Source of the DNA: Centropus unirufus
Taxonomy: Eukaryota > Chordata > Aves > Cuculiformes > Centropidae
Direction of reading: 5' to 3'
Assembly (NCBI GenBank): GCA_013397695.1
Contig: VYZI01000019.1
Location: 4,472,127 to 4,536,126 of the forward strand
Length of the DNA stretch: 64,000 bases
How positions within the stretch are numbered: the first letter of the stretch is position 1; every line of letters starts with the position of its first letter. This document shows positions 13,451-27,410 of the stretch, one piece after another. The notes below the pieces were generated by a model. The model was not told the origin of the DNA, ran no database searches, and worked only from the letters and a program-made list of their open reading frames with translations. A program made the translations under genes and the position numbers.

Positions 13451-16400
13451 ACACAAACCAAGACTTTGCTACCTTCTTCTTATTCAGGCCTTTTACACTT
13501 TGTGCTTTTTCTCATCTCCCCTTCTCACGCCTCTCCTTTTTGCCTCTCAACAGTTCTTGTGCCCTGGTTCTGTTCCCAGGTGTGGTCTGGGACTCTATAG
13601 ATTACAGATATTGGGCAAATGCCCTCCAGAAACACCTCCAGGCATTGACAGCAGAAAGCGGCCAGCAACCTGGGGAAAGCGTGCCACTGGCCAGCAGGAT
13701 CATGTGCTAGTTGCCACCCAGAAACACTACTATGGGCCAAGGCGGGGATCCCAAACCTGGATTTAGATGACTTTGATGTCAGGAAGTCTGGATGAGACTG
13801 CCACCCCCACCTCACCACGTGAGGCAGATTCCAGGATCTCTGCAGGGTGCTGGTGTCCCCTCAATCCCTCTTCCACCCGCAGCAGCTCAGACAACTGCAG
13901 CTCCCACAGAGAGGGGTCTCCCTTCTGCCATGCCCGTGCAGTTCTTACTGTCAGCAGCAGATGGCCAAATATCACCACACATCCATAACATTTACATCAA
14001 AAGGGCCACATAACAGGGTAGGAAACGCCTTTCCTTGCCAGAAGCATTTATTTATAAAGTGGCATATGTACAATTGGCATTTACCTTTCCGTATGCAATG
14101 TTACCAAATGTGTGACAAACGTTAGCATTCATTTCCTTTCCCACTCTTGACATGCTTGCCAAAGTAAAGAACCTTAAGCAAACAAGTAGTAAGATAAAGC
14201 TCTGCCCTAAACCACCTAAATATTATTTCCTATTTCAAATTTATTTTACAACAAATAAAAAGATAAAAGGCCTAGAACTGGCTGAAGTGGAGCCAATGTT
14301 CACAGCAGCTGGCAGAGCAAAGGCACTGTCACACGTCACGAGAAGCAACTGGAATTTGAATGCAGAAAGTGTTTCATTAAAAAAGTAAAAAGGCCCAGCA
14401 AGGGTTATTTCTGCAAATGCACATTTTAATAGTTTTAGTTCTTTTGTAGAAAGGCACACTAATCCGCTTTCATGCTGTCTCACAAATGCAGAGAGGCTTT
14501 AACTTCACACTTTCAATGTTGAAAATAAATATGGGCATGAGCACTAACATGACTATAGGAGCAAAGAGACAAGGAACAGCCTTTCCAGCATCACCTGTCA
14601 GGGCCTCGCAACTTAAAAGAATTTTTTTCTTCAGTTCAGTGTATTTATAATATTATCCGTGTTAATCAGTTAGAGAAGATTTAAGTACAAAAACTTTTCA
14701 ATTTGAGAAAATAACACCTTTTGTCCTCGGAGAGCCCTATGATGATTGAGGGTATCACTGATTCTATGACAAACATAATTCTCCTCTCAGACACCAGCAA
14801 TCCAAGTAGGCAGTTTTAGAAACGTGCTCTTCTGTGTGTGGCAGAGAAAACAGACCATCTCAAAATAAAATGGTCCCCAACTCCCCAGAAAAAAAACCCC
14901 AAAGCATCCTGCCAATCTTTATCTTTTGCGTAGCACATTTTCTTGGCTGCAGGATGAGGTTTTCCACAGAGGAATATTTTGAGCCTGAGCCCCTTTTCTT
15001 GATGCCTGCTCCCACACGGAGCAAACCCAGAGGAAAGGGGTTCTCTAGGCTGCAGGGATCAGCCTGCAACAGGAGATGCAGGCGGCCCCCCCGAGGCCCT
15101 TGGGGCTGTCACTGCTGCAGGCAGGACAGAGCAACCCCAGGAACAGGACAGCTCTGTCCTCAGCCCCACGCACCCAAGCGCTTCTAGGGTTTTGGACTGT
15201 GACCGGGTGGAAGCTACAAGGTAATCTCCACACGTGTATTAATAACTGCCTGCTCCTATCCTAATCATGCCAGCCATGAGGTGGCTGCTAAGCAACCAAA
15301 CCCTGGCAAGGAGGCACTTTTGAGATAATGCTAAAAATAGTCCCTGGCAGGCGAGATGGAGCAAGCTGCCGTAGCGGGTGACGTCAAGTTTTGTACGGCT
15401 GCCTCCCTGTAGTCACTCACAGGCGACTTGGATGAGCGGGCAAGTTCCTCCAGGCCTCCCTGGGGACCAGCATCCTGCCAGGCACCAGCACTGCTGGCAG
15501 CTCCCGACACACTGCTGGTGGGCAGCCAGCCCCAGCCCGAGGCACAGCACAGCCCCTCAGGCAATATCCGCAGCCTCCAGCCCCTTGGGGACACTGCAGG
15601 GCTTTGGGTCGGCCTCTCCCTGCTCTGCCCAGGTTGGAGCCTAGCCCGACAGAGGAAGGAATAGAAAAGAGATTGTGAGCAAATCCGGGGTCAAAAGAAG
15701 CAATTTGATTAAACTGACACAGATGATTGGAAGAAGCTATACAACTTTGGTACAAAGGAGAGGCAGAGCATGTGCATCCCTCTGTCTTTCCAGTTTGTTG
15801 CTCCAGGCAGCTGAAATCGCATTTGTAGTTAGTCTCTACCAAGCTCATTTTGCCTGTATTTTCACACCAGGACAGAAAAGAAAACAAGCCAGAACACAGG
15901 AAAAGGTGCACATATTCTTCGTATAGCAGTGTTTCAATTTCTGGGTCCAGAGAAGGAGAAGTGGCAGGCACTGGTTTGGCCCTCAACACATCATCCTGCT
16001 CTCAAGGGCACAGCTGTCCCAGGCAGAACCTCTCCCCACAAGCTGAGTTTTGCCCAAACTGCGACACTAAACCTTTTTTTGAGGGAGGCATAGTGCAAAA
16101 AATACCCAAAACAAAACAAAAAAACAAACACCAGGGAACTGAATCACTGCAAAAATCACCTCCCTTCTGTGCTGGTTTGTTTCAATTTATAATTCTTAAA
16201 TTATGGCTGGAGCCAATTCAGTTGCCACCTGCAACTGCCTCTCAGGCATTTCTTTTAGCAGCAGGAAATTTCTTGAGCACCCCCTTCCTCCATGAGCAGC
16301 CCCTCTCCACCTCTCTTAACCACATCATAGAAATTGCCAAGCTGAAAATAGCCCCAAGCCCCCTTTTCCCTGAGTTATTTTGCCCAGGCCACACAGAAGC

Positions 16401-18654
16401 CTGTGCCAGCCACCCCAGATCCCAGCAGGGATGGGGTGCAGCGAGGGTGCCACTGCCTGCAAGAGCTCTGGGCAGGGAGGGGTGCGTTAGTCACAGGCAT
16501 TGGGCAACCACCGTCTCCACCTCCTTGCAAGACAAACCACAGGAACAGAAAAGTCCGGGCAGGTGCCACCCCGCATTCCTGGATTTAAGGATGACTGTTT
16601 CTTTATCTGAGGGATGGACTTTACTCCTTGAAATATCACTTTCTTTTAAAACAGTGACCCAAGATCACAGAGAACTGATAAGCAAAGCTGCTTAAGTAGA
16701 GAACAGCATGAAACCCCTCCCTGTTCCAGCCAGGGGAGGCAGAAGAGCATTCCATTAATCAGCAGGGCCCCATGTCACCCACATAAGGACATTTGCAAGG
16801 ACCAGGACAAGCTAAACTCAGTCACTCCAGTAACCCAGACAAGCACCTCTAGCATGGTTTACTTCTGCCTCGTCCAAACTGATAGAACAGCTTGAAGTCC
16901 TGCATTCCAGCCTCGTGAATGCCTGCATCGGATCTCACAGCCCTTCCCAAGGAGGTACCTGTAACAGTCCTTGCCCTTCTCCCCGTCTTCCTCCCCTTAA
17001 GGTGCCCTTAATGACCCGAGGGGCACAGGTTTCATGGCAGGTGATGTTTTCCACCTGCAGCCCACACACATTATGTGAGGTGGCTCCTTTAGTTCCTCAA
17101 AATAAGCCCCAGGAGAAAGGAGACAGATCTGAAGAACAGCTGCTGAGAGCAGCCTCTCCCGACCATCACCGACCCGCTTGCTCTTTCCGGGACCTTCCTG
17201 CACAGGAAAACATACTCAAAAGGAGAAAGAGCAGAACTAGAAACCGAAGCTGCAAATTCACTGCAGAGGAAATGGCCTCCCTGCAGCTGGGGAGAGGGCC
17301 GTAAATTTCCCAGTGAACAAAAGCAGGGACGTGGGTGCACATATGTCTCGCAAATACCAATGTCATTTGCAGTGGGAGTAAAAGCTAATTGATCTTTAAC
17401 ATGTAGCACTTAATTTCAATGCCTTTTGTACATCAACACTACTAGTGAAACAAATAGCAGATTTGACTGAAATGAGTATGTGCTGATGACTCACACGCCC
17501 TGTTGCAAAGGGAGACTCTGAATTACTCACAAGGATCCTGCTTCGGTGCTTTTTATCTAGCGATGATAGAAATACCCCCGCTGGAAATCCTGGTGTGTCC
17601 TGGGTCTTTTTTGCTCTTTCTCTGAAGCTGAAGGCCCAGCACAGTGGGAAACCGATTTCCAAGTGAGAAACATTGTGTGTGCCAGCTGTACACACGCAGC
17701 AGTGAAAATCTCAAGGAAGCAGCCACCACTAAACCTTTCAACAAACCCAAATGGAGAGGGTTCACCCAAAATAGGATGCCTGTAGATGTTTTACAGCCGG
17801 CTTGTCTTTGCTCTTCCCAGGCCATCCCTGCGGCTGAAGTGTGCTGCTGGTGAGACAGCATGACGAGCACTAGGAAGGTGATGCTGCCCAGGACCTACAA
17901 ACGCTCACCCTGTGGTTGCAGACTGCCACAGCTCCACACATACTTCCCTCTTCTCTTCCTGGCTTACTTTGACTGAAGTATCATTAAAAAGCTGAGGGTT
18001 TGATACCTCACATCTGTGAAGTACAAAGCAAGACCTTTAGAGATATCTCACACTATAAATACACTTGCCAGAGCTGGCCTATATCCAGGTGATAAATGAA
18101 GCCCAAGACACTAGAAAGAGCTCCTTAATCTTTGAAAAGCAAACCAAAACCAATAATCCTTCGTAGTTTTATTACATCATCCGTCCAATTTCTTTTGCTC
18201 TGCTTGCAAAACTGTCCATGGCAGATGGGCACGCTCTGGTTTCCAGCCCGGTAAAACTTGCTGATAGGGTTTGTTGGACAGACCCACAGTGGTCTAACAC
18301 TGCTGCAAGACTCTCCTAGGCACTGCAGCCACTAGAGTTTGGTTTGTCCTATAGGAGCATGAATTCTAAGAGGTATTATGAGCCCTTTCGGAAGTGTCTG
18401 AGCACTCGTAACTCTCAGGAAAACCTTCCGCAGTTCTGGATTTTCTGGTTTCTGTTTCAAACCACCTTTCCCTGCCACAGCCCTGACTCATCCTGGGCAG
18501 CTGAAGGCCTTCTTTTAGTCTACTCTCCCATCACTCTTTCAAGGAAAACAGGAAGAGATTCAAGCTCTCCGCTTATAGGATGCTTAAAAACAAATGGCTC
18601 AAGGGAGCGGAGTTAGCAAAATCCAACCTTTTGCCCAAATCCTTTGTGCCCGAA

Positions 18655-18685
18655 CATTTTTACCATTTTTACCATTTTAACCATT
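18655..18685. repeat. Short tandem repeat, about 10-bp unit (ACCATTTTTx)
   Basis: About three copies of CATTTTTAC-type units follow one another, the last being degenerate (AACCATT). Confidence 0.7.
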
Positions 18686-21600
18686 GGGTTATATTTAGGT
18701 CCTAAGTGGGTGAAAGGGAAGGAAATACTCCTGGGACAGGCGCTTGGTGTACTTGCTAATAAAAGGCATTAGGAAGTACCTGAATATGATTTTGCAGTTG
18801 AAAATAGCAAGTCTGAAGATCTCAGCTGCTCAGGAACTGCAGTTCAAGTCAGCTGGGACCTCCCCGTCCCCACTGATTTATACCAACCATGCTAGCCTCA
18901 GAGCTCACCACATTTGCAAGCTTTCTCCCTCAAGTAAATTCTAAGAAAACCTCGTATCTACACCAGAAAATTCAAGTTGACCTTAAACTTCCACTAGATT
19001 TGGCTGCACAGGCCATCTCTCAACTCCTGGGAGATTTTCTTGGTGATCTTTGACAACTCTTATGAGTACCAGGCATCCACCCCGATTTACAGCCTTCCAC
19101 AGCTCTCTGCAGAGCCCAACCTCTCCTCTGAAGATCTACTGCCATCACACCCTTACAGTGAGGTGGGAGGATGCCACAAAACCAAGAGCCTATTGCTGTG
19201 CTCTATTTTCCCCTAGGATCCACCATGAAGTCTCTTCAATAATGATTTTATGGCTCCATCAATCTTATTTAAACCTCAGAACAAATAAATTGCAGCACAT
19301 TCACGGCCCCACCACAGTGCTCTGACTCATCCAGTCCCAGCAGACATCATAGATTAAATTAATTTTAGAATGTATTCCAAAGGAATTGTTTCAGCTTCTT
19401 CTGCTAAGGCCCCCCATGCTATATGTTAGGACAAAGCATCACAGGATATCTAATATGAGGGCTTTAATTACCTGGTGATTAGCCTCATTAGGACTCAGCT
19501 CATGAATAATTTAAGTCAGGCCCAGCAGCCACCCCCAGCTTGGCTGAGGGGAGGTAACTCTTACACTGAGGGGGGAAATGCAGCATTGATCCTGGATTTG
19601 CTTCTCCTGCCCAGTATGTGGATCCCTCATCAGATGCGGGGACAAACTCTGCATTTCTTTACACCTGAGTATCCTTAATAAATTAAATGAACTTCAGATT
19701 TACTCTGGTTTCCCTCAGAACACGGCTATGCTCCCAGACTAAATTGTCTACCGACTAGGTGGGGAAATAAACACCTTTTCTAGCTATTAATTTCTGTGCC
19801 ACCCAGTGCACACAGCTTCAGTTACTCCCAAGGGAAGCAAACAAGGCTGAGAAAATTAGGACTTGGGATAACCAGGACACCTGCTTACTGCAAAAGCTTC
19901 TGTACTGCAGGCCCACGTCTCATTAAAAACATTGAGGCTCTTATTTTCCACTAGCTCCTGCCCTTGTGGACTGCTGGACCCTATCTTCTAACTCGGAGTC
20001 CTGGGGGATGCAAAAGGCCCCACCTCAAATACACAAAGAGAAAAAACCCCCGGAGCGCAAGGATTTGTCCTGCGGTGGGCAGTGTCACTCCAGGGAGCGC
20101 AGGGGGAGCGAGCAGCAGAGGGGCTTCCTGAACTGCAGCCCCTGTGGCACCACAGGAGTACACAAAGATGCCAAAGAATCTAAACATGCTTCCAAATAGC
20201 AAAAGTGTGTTTAAACTGAATTACTATTTGACTTACTGGCTGACAAGATAATTAGCTTTCCCACACAGCCAATTAGCAAATTCCTGAGCCTGTAGTAACC
20301 ATCAGACCAAAAACATACCAAAGTCCTTGCTAAATCAGCCTCGTTGCAGGTCTCCTCTGCCCCCTTTTATTACGCATCCTTATCTTCTTTGAGCAAGCTT
20401 GTGCATGAATAGGAAGCACCTTCCTACTTAACTGCCTGTGCGCTGGAGTGGTTTCCAATCAGTGGGCATCAGCACCAGCTTTGGATGCAGATATCTGATT
20501 AATCTAATCTGCCTGGCTTCTTGATTAATATCTGTGAGGTCGATGTTAAAGGGAGACTGGCCCAGGCTGGTGGTGTTAATAGCAATGATTATGCAGTCCC
20601 ACGTTTTTCCTATCCCGTTGCTTTCTGCTCAGGGAGATGCCTGGGCATTGGAGAAGCCTGTCTTCTTCCCAGAGGCTGAGCAGAGCAGCTGGAGCTTTTT
20701 CAGGGCAAAGCCCAGTGTGTGCCAAAGCAGCAGCTTTCAGCTCTTCTCCTTTAATTTCAAGTGCATTTTCATTTCCAAGAAAGAGGCAGAGAGTAGCTGT
20801 GGGTGACAAGGACTTCCAAGGAAAAAGGACATCTCTATGGACCTTGAAAAGCTACTGAAGTATTTAGCTGCATAGCAAACTGAACAAAATCCTCTGGGGT
20901 CCTGCCATTGTGTTTCATTATTTGCTGGCTCTGCCGTTGCTGTGGGAATGTACCTGCGCCCACAAGAACGTCAGTCGGCTGCAGCCACAGACTGACCTTT
21001 TTCTGAAATGCACTTGTCAAGCCTGGAAAATGACTATAAGTACTGAGGCTTTCCCTCTAAATCACATCAGGCTGCTCAGAAAAGGCTGCTCAGTGACATC
21101 CATGTCCTGCAGCTTTCCTGGGAAAATCTAGATACCCCCCAGTTCCTTCCAGTGTGCACACACAGGCCTGGAGGAGAGGGCTTACGTGGCCCATGCAGGC
21201 CTGGCACTGCCCCTGGATGCCTGTTCTGCCTCACCAAGCACAACACCGGGCCTTCTGGAGCCATCAGCCAGTGCGTTTTGGGGAAAGCAGCGGTAGATTT
21301 GGCAGAGGAGGTTCGAGGTGATAACTCCTATCCCAGAGCCGTGGGAAGCCCCAGACGCCGATCCCTGCTCATGGGGAAGGAGTTGGGCTCCCCCAAGCCT
21401 GTACCAGCTCTGTGTAAGTGGGTGCTTGTGGGGAGCTCTCCACCATGGGTTTGGGGACACGCCTAGAGGTATCCTGAATCCATACCGGGCCAGGACTCGT
21501 ATGTGCTGTACTCCTTTCTCCCTATGTCCTGGTCACAAGACAAGCGCTCAGCTGCAGGGACCCAAAGGGAATTATGGCACGGCTCACCTGGCCACACAAG

Positions 21601-24600
21601 GTTTGAGGCAGATGCCCAACCGCCCTTTGCTTTAGTTCTTGCAGAGATGGTGCAGTGCAGGGGAAATAACTGACCTTGCATCCCCAGGGATGCACTGGCA
21701 GCAGCCGTGGTGGCATAGGGATGGCCAAAGGGCAGGTCGGGGAGAAGAAAGCGAAAGGCAGACTTTTGCTTTGCTCCCCTTGCAGGGATCCCGTGTCTCT
21801 ATCACAACGGCACCGTGACGCTCAGACCCTCGGGAGGCTGCGTTTGTGGGATTTGCCAGGCAGGAGCACCAGGCTGCCCATCTCGTGACTCCTCTTCCCC
21901 GAACCCACCCAATCTTTTGCAGCCTCACTTCCCAGCGGGGGAGCGGGACACTGCTTCTTTTGATGCCAAAAATAAAAGGTAGGGTCTCTGGCTCCTGAAA
22001 CCACATTTCAGTCATTTTGGTGCTGATAAAGGCCAGGACCGGTGCTGCCAGCAGCAGCGGGAAGCAGCAGGTCTCGGCAGCCTGCACTATGAACCACTGC
22101 AAAGAGCTGATAGCATCTGTCTGTGGTGACTCACCACTGCTGGCTTTGACAGAGGCAAGAAAAACAGCCTGAAACGCTCCAGTTCAGCATTGATATTCAC
22201 AGTAATGGGCTGTTAGCTCAGAGCAGCTCCCTGTCCCGTCTCCCCCTTCCTCCCCCGTCTTCTTCCAGTACAGTATCACTGAGATTTATTTTTCAATATT
22301 GGGAAAGGGATATAGTGACAGCCTTGTATGTGGGAAAGTAGCAAGAGATGTCACATTCAAATGGATCACATCTGCATCAACAAAATACCTTGCACAGTTT
22401 GTCCCTCTCATCTCTGCAGGGAATTTCTCTTTTTTATTTCAAGCCTGCTCAAATATTGGCTTTATCACCACAGGAAGGATGAGTGACCTATAGAGCAAAT
22501 GCTTATGGATAGCTTTTTATGGCTATTTTCACAGGACTGTTGTCCCAAAAGAATTCACCCCACGAGAGATCTTTAAATCTGAGCGAGCTCCCGGGGATGT
22601 ATTTCAGCCCCATGATGCACAGCTGCAGCCAAACCATTGGGCAGGACCGTGGCTGCGATAGAGCCAACCTGAGCACCCATGGTCAGCGCTTCCTAGCAAG
22701 GGAAAGGACCACACAGCACAAAGGGACCAAAACACGCCACTGTATCATGGGTGGCGTCTTGGCTCCAGCCTTGTGTGAGAAGCAAGCTGTCAGCTCATGT
22801 TTCCTATGTCTAGCCTCAGCAGCCACAAGCATTCATGTATATTTGTGCAATAATTTCCATTTTCTTTTCATTTTCAGAGGTAAAGGAGCCCAGATCACGC
22901 CTTTCGACCCACACGAATGAAAAAGAAAGGCTGATGTACTGATGAATAACTCTGCAAGCCACGATGCCCTGGAACTGTCAAAGCATAGCCCATTTTCTTT
23001 GAGAGAAGTCAAACTGGTGGATTTTGTGGCGATGGATGGATGGAGTTAGTCATGCTTAGCTCTGGATGGCGGATCCCACCAGAGAGGGACCAGACATCCT
23101 ATTTTTGGAAGTTCATTTCTGAAGCCTGTTGTGCTTAGTGGTAGCATTTACCATTCAGTCCTAGACAACACACACAGAGTAAAAATTGTATATAAAATAC
23201 GGTCCTCAGTTGTTTCCTGAATGTAAACTCCATTTTTAAACCCAGAGAGTGCACATGATGTGGGCTCTGGATATTGATGTGCACCTCTGAGGTAGATAGA
23301 TAAGCTTGAGAGTTTCCATCATTCAATAATTAAATAAAGATTTTCTGTAAATTTGAGAACGTTGGGTTCAAACACTAAAAAAACAGATACTTGATCAAGC
23401 GTTTTGTTTGAAAGAAAGGGATCTTGGTGCCACATAACACAATATACTTTCTTGAAAGCTTGGCTTTAGCTGTCGGGAGCCACTTCAGTGTCCCCACAGC
23501 CAGCACCAAGCATAGGCCAGGGCTCTCCCCTCACACCCAGAGTCACTTCACGCAGCAACAGGAATAACACATGGTACTGGGAATAATGATGAAAATACAG
23601 AGAAACGTAGTGCACAAGCAACATTTTCCAGCCTACGCAAGCTGCCACAGAACCTCTCTGTAACTCCTATACCTAAACTGATTTGCATAGCCAAAAGATG
23701 GCAGCACCCTCTCACGTATGTGCCACTGCGAAACCTCCCTCTCCCTACAAATGCACACAAGCATGAATAACTTTATTCCAGCGGTAATGCCTGTCGGAGG
23801 GACATTTTTCCTGTCTCTTTTGCTGTAGCCCAGAGCCCCGGGGCTGCAGTGGCAGCCACACAAGCTGCGAACACACAGGGCAGGGGCGATGCTGCTCCCG
23901 GGGTGCTGCGCCCGACACAGCAGCACTGTCCGTCCCCCCCTGCCACGCACAAAAGAAAGAGCAGGAATCCTTTCACACACACCCGGCCATCCCCTCAGCA
24001 GTGCGCAGATGACGAGCCACCCATCCAGGCGTTTGCCAGGGGTCACTGGAAGGACTTGTTCTTCACCTGCTGTGCTGAGCAAACTCCTCACAGCCAGGCT
24101 GAGCCGGGCCCCCAGCCCCGGCGTGGCCGCAGCAGCACTGCTGGGGGACAAGCAGCAGCAAACACCAGAGCGACCTGCCATGGAAATAGGATCTTTATCA
24201 TCTCCCTTGCACAGCGCAGAGCACAATGCCTCCCAGATTTGCTTAGGATGGCAGGTATTTCATGTCATCGCCGGTGGTACTCAAGGATGCCTTGTCTGGG
24301 TTAATGGCAAAAACAAACACCCAGAGTCATTAGTAAATTATATGTTGAAAATGAACATAACAGCACATTTGTAAATACACAATATTGTGCTCTTGTTTTT
24401 CCAAGAGAAGGAGAGTGAGCATTATTACAGCACCCAGCCGTAACTCGCCCCACGGGCTCCCCTGGTGCCCAGCCGGTGCTAAAAGCTGAGCTGCTTTCCT
24501 AAGAAAAAGGACCAACAGATCCAATCTCTGCAGGATGTTTACAGGCACTGGTAACTGCCTCCCTCAGATCACAGAGGGGCATTCCATCAACCCCAGGCTT

Positions 24601-25789
24601 CGAGCAGCCTTTCAGGCGCTGCTGAGCCCCTCTCTGCAGGGAGGCAAGGGGCACCTGGGGAACCAGTCAGCACAGGAGCCACCACATCCTCCCTGGGACA
24701 CCCACACTTCACCCCGGCCAAAAAAGCAGTGATCCCTGGGTACGAGCACACCACAAGTAATTCTTTGCTCCCTGGGAGCTCATCTGCCTGGGGAGAAAGA
24801 AAGTCCGAGCGGGAAACATTGTTATACACAGTGGCAATCAATAACCTTCAAGGAAAGACAGGGGCCAGCAGCAGTCATGGCTTAATAATAGTGATTTTAG
24901 GCTTTGTTTTTAAATTAGTTATTTAGTATTGCAGAAGGCATTTTATGCTGAAAATAGGGGTCTTTCTGAGTCTGGTATCCCCAGTCTGTCTTCTCTGACA
25001 CCCCGGGCATCACGATGGAAGGGAAATGGAGTAAATCAATGCAGAATTTGGCTCCATGAAAATTCCATCATTAGCAGAGATACCAGACCCAAAAATCAGT
25101 TGGCAGGGATGACCCATTTAACTAAAATAAATCACTGAAAGGGCAATTCAGAGAACTAGAAAGGAAACTGCTTTTGTTCTCCAGTCATCAATTCCACACT
25201 GACAATTGGACTGCATCCTTCCGAGTTTGCATGCCAGTACTGCCTGTCTCACAGCAATTTTTCTGTCTAGTGTTTTCCCCTGAAGAATGACCAATTAATG
25301 TTTTATTTTGCATGGACTTATCTCTCTCTTCTGCAAAGATTCTGGTCAGGTGTTGTTTTTAGGTTGCTTTCTCCCTATCCCTGGTTTAATGGTACCACTT
25401 TCTCACCCGGGGCACCTTTTCCAAAGTACTCCTATTTATTTTACTCCAGCCAGAAAACTAGACCCTGACCAGCAACTAATCCTTGTATGAAAGGAAGAAA
25501 ATGATAATAAATGTTGAGCCATTAACATTCCTGCCCAGACACTGCTGCACAGGTTGACAAGTGCAGGGCAGGTACCTTCCACAGCCCTGCCCACATCTCC
25601 TCTTCATAGCATCCAGCTGTACCATCTTATTTTATCTTACCTTGGAGTCTTCACTTAGGAAAAAAGATGCCACTGAGAAAAATTGAGATCACAGAAAAAT
25701 TTGGATGATGGCAAGAGGACTGGAAAGTATGTCAGACCTATTTTTTTTCCTTGTTGGAAGTGATAATAGGAAAAAAAGAACCAACCCAC

Positions 25790-25850
25790 CATTTACTTAA
25801 AAAAAAAAAAAATCACAAAACCTCCAAACAAACAAAAAAGAAACACATCA
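25790..25850. repeat. A-rich low-complexity tract
   Basis: Includes 14 consecutive A (25799-25812), then ACAAAAC/CAAACAAAC-type sequence. Similar A/C-rich tracts lie at 8983-9020 and 16095-16127. Confidence 0.8.
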
Positions 25851-25991
25851 AGCCTGAGGTGAAATTCAAGGGTCAGCTTTAGCACCAACTGCTACACCTG
25901 TTTTCTCAGACCCACTGAGACCACGGAGGGGAAGCAGATTTCATCAAAATTGCCACAGTCCTCATAGCCCTGAATTAGGACACCTCAGAGA

Positions 25992-26534
25992 CAGTTTTGT
26001 GTCAAAAGGCTTGGCAAAGTTTTGAAAGATGAGGCTTGTATAGAGGCAGATGCCACCAGAGTTCGAATTTCTCTCCCAGACCATAAAACCCCATGAAATG
26101 GGAGCATTAGCTGGATTTTCACACAGCTGAGGGACACCCCCAGCCCTGCAATCTGGTGTAAAGCCCATGGGATTTTGACTGCCACGGGGCCAGACCTTGT
26201 GCAAGACCAGGGATGCTCTGAGTGCAACCCCAGCCTTTCAGGGTTACCTCCCTTATGGCATCGGTCCGACAGCCACGTTACGTTGCTAAAGAGTCACGTG
26301 TTATTGACAAAGAGATCCAAGCTGGAGATCGCCTCGTTTCAGTGGTGGGAGCCATGATTCATCCCCAGTGGCCTACGGCTTGTACAACATATGGCAAAGC
26401 TCTATTAGAAATCTGGGATGGAGGGAAAAAAAGACAGCATGTGGCAAAGCAGGGAGCAGAGCAACTCTGGTGGCATCTGCCTCTATACAAGCCTCATCTT
26501 TCAAAACTTTGCCAAGCCTTTTGACACAAAACTG
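25992..26534. repeat. Perfect 72-bp inverted repeat with 399-bp spacer
   Basis: The left arm 25992-26063 (starts CAGTTTTGTGTCAAAAGGCT) and right arm 26463-26534 (ends CCTTTTGACACAAAACTG) are exact reverse complements over all 72 bases. Identity stops abruptly at both ends of both arms. The 8-bp flanks (CTCAGAGA and AAAACAGG) do not match, so there is no target-site duplication. The spacer has no recognised transposase or other coding sequence. RNA from this region could fold into a long hairpin. It might be a recent template-switch inversion, an unknown element, or an assembly fold-back. Confidence 0.9.
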
Positions 26535-27410
26535 AAAACAGGTCAGAGTCTCCAACACATTCAAGATGCTTGGTGATGTTTTGGGGTGCCTGAGCAAGCA
26601 CTGTCACTAAATGCACTAAAATCAGTGTTTGCCCACTAAATTAGTAGTGCTTTAAGCACACCCCAAGAGCCTAAGGGCAGACAGGCACTAAGCTGCAGGC
26701 TAACATAATTTAACCTCTGTGGCTCCAGCTCATATGTGCAACCCCTCTGCACACCTGAACAGCTGTGAGACACAGAGGGCTGAGAAAAAGCAGCTGGGCT
26801 CTGCCTCTGCACAAGCCCACCTCCAAAAATCACCAAAGATCTGTTATTTTGAGAGGATTTCGGCAGATCCACAGTAATAAGCATGGGATTACAGGGGAAG
26901 AAAAACAAAAAAGGCAGAGCTCGGTGGGCAAAACTAACCTAATCAGGGGATGTCTCGGTCACCCTGCGGAGTCAAGCCGCACAAATAGCCACTTATCCAC
27001 AGGCCTGATCTCCGCACCTAGCTGATCCCCAAATCCCCATAAACAGATCAACCCCAAACCTGTAAATATACTCAGTCATGCCAAAAACCTTATTGACTTC
27101 TGGGCCTTTTTTCTATAAGCCGCTCTCATCAGAGTGATTGTCCTTCAGCTCAGCCAGATAATCAGGCTAATGAGGCAGTAGGCACTGCAACTTCTTATGG
27201 TATAGAATCAGCCTGAAATTAGGTTTTAGTGTAAATCTCATGAAGCATGTCACTTAAAGCTCCAAAATTATGTAACTGGGCTCTTCTGCAGAAGAAATGT
27301 CCGTGGGTGAGACCTTAGTGCTGGTTACTCTACAGGCGCTGGGAGAAAGAGAGAGCGGGAGGTGGGACACACGGAGAATGTATGAGTGTGTTTACACATA
27401 AAATGGTATG
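26535..27410. other. Intergenic between inverted repeat and CR1
   Basis: No gene was recognised. The part at about 27110-27275 has the AT-rich, homeodomain-motif-rich look of a conserved noncoding element. Confidence 0.55.

Larger units (their letters stand above)
12001..25991. other. Intergenic, mixed composition; no gene recognised
   Basis: GC content is higher than in the left end and open frames are longer by chance, the longest being 281 codons at 15850-16695 (plus). None shows a domain or paired splice sites. AT-rich stretches at 19440-19520 and 20215-20545 are dense in TAAT/ATTA motifs and are candidates for conserved noncoding DNA. Confidence 0.6.

Noticed and set aside
25992..26534. 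hAT-like or MITE transposon with 72-bp terminal inverted repeats
   Set aside because: The ends begin CAG and finish CTG, but the flanking 8 bases differ, there is no transposase remnant in the spacer, and no second copy in the window.
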